From contig JADCRB010000042.1 in assembly GCA_021464245.1 (NCBI GenBank), positions 2,091,914-2,155,913 on the forward strand: a stretch of 64,000 nt of DNA, written 5' to 3'. Source of the stretch: Carallia brachiata. Its lineage: Eukaryota > Streptophyta > Magnoliopsida > Malpighiales > Rhizophoraceae. The notes beneath the pieces are model-generated. The model had not been told where the DNA came from, ran no database searches, and was given only the letters and a program-made list of their open reading frames with translations. A program made the position numbers and the translations under genes. Of the stretch, positions 59,338 to 64,000 are shown one piece after another (position 1 is the stretch's first letter; every line of letters starts with the position of its first letter).

Positions 59338-62300
59338 TTAATAGAGCCTGATTCTCGTGTTTATATGGCTACGACAAATGGGGCATGCTTGGAGGTCTTC
59401 TCCACACTCGCAACAAGTCTGCTATTTAGAAGAGGTGTCAATATAGTACTTGAATTATGAAACTGATGCCATTGTCATATAGCAGAGGTGCAGAACATTA
59501 TTTACCTGATGTCCGCAGCCAAAGGCCATGTCTTTTGGATTAGAAAGACAGATGGGACAGACCTGGAAAAGTTCAGAATAGAGAAAATGTTACATACTCT
59601 CGAGACATTCAAAAGAAGGCGAGGTGGTCAACATAATGATAATACTGTTAAGAAAGAAAAAATCTAACTTAGCGGCAAATGCAATAGAAAAGAAAAGGCA
59701 AAGAACTGCAGGGAAATATAGTTATTTTGTGGAACTGTCTTTTGCACCTGATTATCATATAGAGAACTTGAAGATGGAGCCACGCCTACTGTGGTGTCAT
59801 AACCGGCAATTGGACTATCATATCCAGAAGAGGAAGGTACACGTTGCTGAAAGCTGCTTTGTCGGGAAGGTTTTGAGCTGCCTCCAAAAGAAGATGCGCC
59901 ATAAAGTGGTGGGGGAAGAGAAACCCTCTCGGCAGCATTCCCTTTCTGTCGACTACATGATCATCATAAGCAAACATATGAATGTCAAAAGATTTTGCCA
60001 AGGCAAAAAATTTCACATCAACAAGCTATCTCACAAACCAAGATTGTATGGTTACCCCAACATTCCAAGCTCAATAGTAGCTTTATATTGAGCTGGTATT
60101 TCCATCAATGCTGCAAGAGCAAACTCCGTCTCTTTTCGTGATTGAGTGACATTTTTGGACATTATTTCTGTAAAGTTCACAAACTAAACAAAAAAACCCA
60201 CTGCTCCAGTCAACAAAATTTCAAGGCATTGGACAAGGAAAAAGTAGTAGATCAACCAACTATTGCTCTTTTTTTGTGGGGGGGGGGGGGTGTGGGGGGC
60301 GCAAAACCAACTATTGCTTACTTGAAAATTATCAAATGCCCGAGCAGGGATGTTATCATCAAACTCCCTCATCATGTCCCAAGGCCCGTCACCAACTCCA
60401 ACTAAAACTATCGATAAAGGGTATTCACTGTAATCAGACAACCACATAAGAATGGAGGACAAACAAGCCCACAAATCAGTTGTTAACAACCAAATAACTT
60501 CAATTTACATTTTTCAATTTCTGTTTTACCTTGCTTTTACAATTGCATCAATTGTCTTTTGCTCTTGTGGACTGAGATGACCATGCTGTGTATCAACACT
60601 TCTTGTCACCTGTCGTGATAAATGCGAAATGAGCAATGTGAAAGAAAACAACATAAGAAATCCAAAAGTTGAGAAAAAATGTGCAAGATCTCTATAAAAG
60701 AAATACATAAATTTCCTCCCCCCGAGGGGGGTGGGGCAGAAATTAGACATATAAATTACTTCAAGTGACTATGGACCGAAGCTGTATGTTACTAAATGTC
60801 ATGAAGATTCTAAGAACCAACTATTCAACATAAAGACCGAAAGAAACAATTGCAACTTCAGGGGATAAAAGATAGCCAGCATATCTGGCCACTAAGAATA
60901 ATCCAAGCTTTTTTTATGTCCTGCCACTTTTTATTCATCTTGACCTGAGGTGCTAACATTTTTCTTACACAAAATATTACAATGTTTAAGTTATCATGCA
61001 AGCAAGCTTCAAGATTACAAAATGTCTCGTCAGATCCTTTGAAAAAGGGTGCTTCTAATAAAGCTGACTGACCATATTTCATATATATTGACAAACCATA
61101 AAGGTCCACTTTGTAGCTAAATTACCTGCCCATCAGCAATTATCAGCAAAACATGGTACTGCCCGCCACTTTGCTCCACAATAGTAATGGCCATCTCAAT
61201 TATGGGAGCAAAAGATGTTGGTCCTGCCACGAGAAAACACAAAAGATATGCTTCAATATCTGCAGACAGTAAATTAGTAATTTAAAATTAAAACCACCAA
61301 TGGAACAAAGTAACACCTGCAAGTCGAAGCTGGGGAACAAGTTCCTTGTAACGCTCCAGTACTTCCTCAAATCCATTACAAAATCTCTCATCTGGATAGA
61401 AACTAAAGACATCCTGATCATGAGTTGAAGCTGCAAAACAAAAGACACTAACATCATCTCCATAATCTAAATATTGCTTCTGTAAAACACAAACAGGAAT
61501 GCCTCAAATAAAATCACCATCTCCAAATCCAAAACATGGAATTAAGTTATCCTCATCAAATGCTGATAAAGTCCTTCCGATAATTGATATTGCTTGCTCA
61601 TAAGGATTTTGACCACTGCCAATATGATGTAAGCTCCGCCGGTTGAATGATCTTGTACCTAATATTCAAACATAGTTAGAATATCTTGCAGCATAACAAT
61701 GCCAAACATTGTAAGTAGAAAGATAATAATGAACCTGTCCATTCGTTGCTCTTCGTGAAGTCAATGCCAACAATGAGATTAGAAGACTCAAGACCAAATT
61801 GAGCAAGAGCTGCCGTAACCTGTTGTCAATGATTTTTGTTATTCTCAACATAATAATCAATAAAATTACATAATGTTGTGCGCAGAAAAAGATGGAAATT
61901 GTTGTGACGTATCAGCATTCTTGCTGGCAAGATATCAGCAAGAGATTTCCCTAAAGGAAACCACAATTGCAGAATATGAGGATTAAGGAAAAGAGCAGTG
62001 TGAAAATCATGATTGTATATGGGAAGATCACAAGTTTTAGTAATCAATAAACGGAATTATGGAATCTATATTGTGCTTCAGCTGTCAATGTCATTCCTCA
62101 AGTTTAAGCTTCACCAGAAATTCTTCCTCAGTTCCGGAATCTCCTGAAGGTGAATGCCCTCTTGGTCACCTCCATCCCAATCTCATAGGAAGATCACCAA
62201 ATGTATAGTACGAGACTAACTCAACTCACAATGAGGGATTTTCCTTTTGTAATTAAGGGTTCTAAAATGATCCGAGGAATAGTATTCATGGACCAAACTT

Positions 62301-62924
62301 TTTCCTGTAAGGTTCATCTTACATGTCCTCAAAATATCTTCAACAAAATTGTCCTTGGCAGTTTACTTCTAAAAATAAAAGGTCCTTTGCAGCGAAATTT
62401 TGTCACCGACAGTCAAACTGGAAGAACCACCATCTGTTCTTATGGCACTTTGTACAGATTTTTTTTTTTCTTTTTTCAAGTCAATGTCATAAAAATAGCA
62501 GATATTTATAACCACACACAAATCTTTGACATTTTCATTCAAATCCAATGTTGCCATTGTTGTGAAGTTATCAACTTTTGCCTCAGTCAACAACACCCTT
62601 CAGTCCTATTTCAGAAAAACTCAAAGCACAAAGATATCAAAAAACTACGTAGCATCCAACCTGATCTAAGCTCTGATAATTATCAGCTATCCTCGAGTAT
62701 TTCCTATCCAACCTCTTCTGCGGCTGGGGCCTTTCTGGCACATAATTATAAGAGGAAGTAGGCGGCGGTGTATGGTGATGCTGAGGAGTGTAATATGGGT
62801 TTTGCTGAGAAGATTGGTATGGATATGGTGATGCCTGTGGATAACCATACGGATTCCAGGAAGATGATGAATCATAGGATGAAATATGTCTCGAACCCGA
62901 CCCTTTTGAGCTCTTACCTCCCAT
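59338..62924 (-). CDS. RGLG: RGLG-type copine/vWA and RING E3 ubiquitin ligase, eleven exons
   Basis: Exons (minus): 62924-62661, 61819-61735, 61658-61518, 61430-61317, 61223-61126, 60609-60530, 60427-60322, 60183-60056, 59952-59748, 59562-59506, 59418-59338. They join in frame to 452 residues with GT-AG introns. The N-terminus MGGKSSKGS has Gly2 for N-myristoylation. A Ser/Tyr/Pro/Gln-rich linker follows. The copine/vWA domain spans about 95-350 (NLIVGIDFTKSNEWTG, DEDNLIPCFGFGDASTHDQD, LVGVGDGPWDMMREFDD). A Ser-rich linker leads to a C-terminal RING: VCPICLSNPKDMAFGCGHQ, then TCCECGEDLQACPICRS, ending TRIRLY. RGLG ligases act at the plasma membrane and nucleus in auxin, drought/ERF and jasmonate signalling. 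It fits the RGLG1/2/5 clade better than RGLG3/4, by memory. No frame damage was seen. Confidence 0.95.
60276..60302. repeat. Poly(G) tract in an RGLG intron
   Basis: A run of about a dozen G residues followed by tgtgggggg lies in the intron between the exons ending 60322 and starting 60183. Such tracts are rare in this A/T-rich window. It is a likely length-polymorphic or poorly sequenced site, and on the G-rich plus strand it could form a quadruplex. Confidence 0.7.
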
Positions 62925-63200
62925 CAGCCACAAATTCTAATCTTTTTTTTAACAAAAAAAAAAAAGAAAAAGAGTTTAAATTTCAAGACCCTTTCGAATC
63001 TTCTCCCTAAAATAGCACTTCAGTTAATTCTATCTCCACCTGCAAGGACAATCATTGACACCGTCAAGTCCCTAAAGAACATCCACAACCAAAAAGACCC
63101 ATTATAGATGCCAGCAAAAATACCTGAAACTAGCAATCCTAATGGCTTGTGCAATGCAAATATTGGAGAAATTTGAGATCTTTAACCCTTATATAAATCT
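62925..63200 (-). promoter_or_regulatory. RGLG leader with 84-base 5' UTR intron and TATA box
   Basis: On the minus strand, TATATAA (63195-63189) is followed by an exon ending TTTCAG|GTATTT (donor at 63123-63122). An acceptor CCTTGCAG lies at 63041-63040, giving an intron of 84 bases (63040-63123). The leader then runs to the ATG at 62924 through a long A/T run at about 62942-62972. TATA position, donor and acceptor agree with one another. Confidence 0.55.
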
Positions 63201-64000
63201 GGGGGTTTTCTAAAAAAGCAATAAAAAAATAAAGTCTTCAAATTTAAAGAAGAGCTTAAATTGAAACGAAGTTTCATGAATGGAAGACTTTGATATATAG
63301 CAAAAACAAAAAAAAAAAGAAAGAAAGACTTTCAATGTAAAACAAAGACCAAGAAAATTAGAAAGGCGGCATTGGAAACGACGGATTCAATGATCGCCGC
63401 CAGTAGCGGACCCCCAGAAATATGCACTGAAAACAGTTAACTTACATGTAAATCTTAACTGTGGAACACCCCATAGAAGGGCCAAAAAAACAGGCACACA
63501 AGAAGGGAAGGCCAAGGGGGAGGGGGTGGTTTGTAAGTCAACTCTTCTTTGCAAGTCCATAAAGCTCTTTCATTGTGTTTAGTTACCTGAGCAGAATTGC
63601 TGCAGCACTTGAATCCTTAAAGCAATATAATTTGCATAAGAAAGTAATGAAATATTCCCCCCAATGATTCAGGGGGGTCATTATCTTCAATGGTTATTTT
63701 AATTGGGTAAATGGGGTATGCAAAGCAGCAAAGGTCTCGGTATTGTACCAGAGATGATTGGTGCCTCCGCCACTTAAGTCATACAATACAAACTGTGCTT
63801 TCTACTTTTTATCCACAAAGCGAGAGACAAATCTTAACAAGTGATTTTCTACTTTTACAGACCATCTTAGTGATAGTTTCGTGGTATCTCGATTTGAGCC
63901 TCCCCCTTAAGCTGATTCCACTTATATGGAGAGATTTAAATAATAAATTTTAAATTCGTTAATTTGATTAAGTGTATAAAAGACTTACTTAAATTTATTA
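63201..64000. other. Upstream flank of RGLG, nothing identified
   Basis: I see no gene or defined repeat in this last stretch. A G/A-rich patch lies at about 63505-63530. The remainder is ordinary A/T-rich flank. Confidence 0.45.

Noticed and set aside
62201..62761. 186-codon plus-strand frame over RGLG exon 1
   Set aside because: It lies antisense to RGLG, covering intron 1 and part of exon 1, and has no family-like sequence.

Overview
The window is nuclear DNA of a dicotyledonous plant. Genes are split by many GT-AG introns (plus two GC-AG introns). Intergenic DNA is AT-rich and full of poly(A/T), (TA)n, (GA)n and (CTT)n tracts. The recognisable proteins are plant versions: ARP3/DIS1, TERMINAL EAR1-like, a KDEL-tailed papain, GLE1 and RGLG E3 ligase. 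I cannot name the species.

Layout. 1-81 (+) may be the C-terminal end of an unidentified gene. 2983-4914 (-) is an intronless CDS for a CFIm68/CPSF6-like RRM protein with an RS-like tail. A tandem second copy at 7753-9655 (-) has two single-base deletions. 14466-18061 (-) is ARP3 in nine exons. 23428-26002 (+) is a TEL (Mei2-like) gene in five exons. 30644-32226 (-) is a KDEL-tailed cysteine endopeptidase in four exons. 34794-35586 (-) is a two-exon gene for a 63-residue membrane microprotein. 37255-38440 (+) is a decayed ABCB-transporter fragment. 40190-49790 is a gene-poor tandem segmental duplication; its second unit holds a LINE fragment with a 16-bp target duplication and a promoter-like block. 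49827-50315 is a hAT-type MITE with a perfect 8-bp target duplication. 51373-57535 (+) is GLE1 in fifteen exons, with mitochondrial-looking DNA in one intron. 59338-62924 (-) is an RGLG copine/RING E3 ligase in eleven exons, convergent with GLE1.

The genes do not form one pathway. Two act on mRNA 3'-end processing and export (CFI68-like, GLE1), one on shoot development as an RNA-binding regulator (TEL), one on branched actin (ARP3), one on ubiquitylation and hormone signalling (RGLG), and one on cell-death proteolysis (KDEL peptidase).

Main points for a second look: the GLE1 start codon is built by splicing (AT|G). Two introns use GC donors. Three single-base run-length indels in GLE1 and two in the second CFI68-like copy suggest either consensus errors or decay. 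The tandem duplication carries a telo-box/site II promoter intact in one unit and eroded in the other. No CRISPR array, rRNA or tRNA gene was seen.
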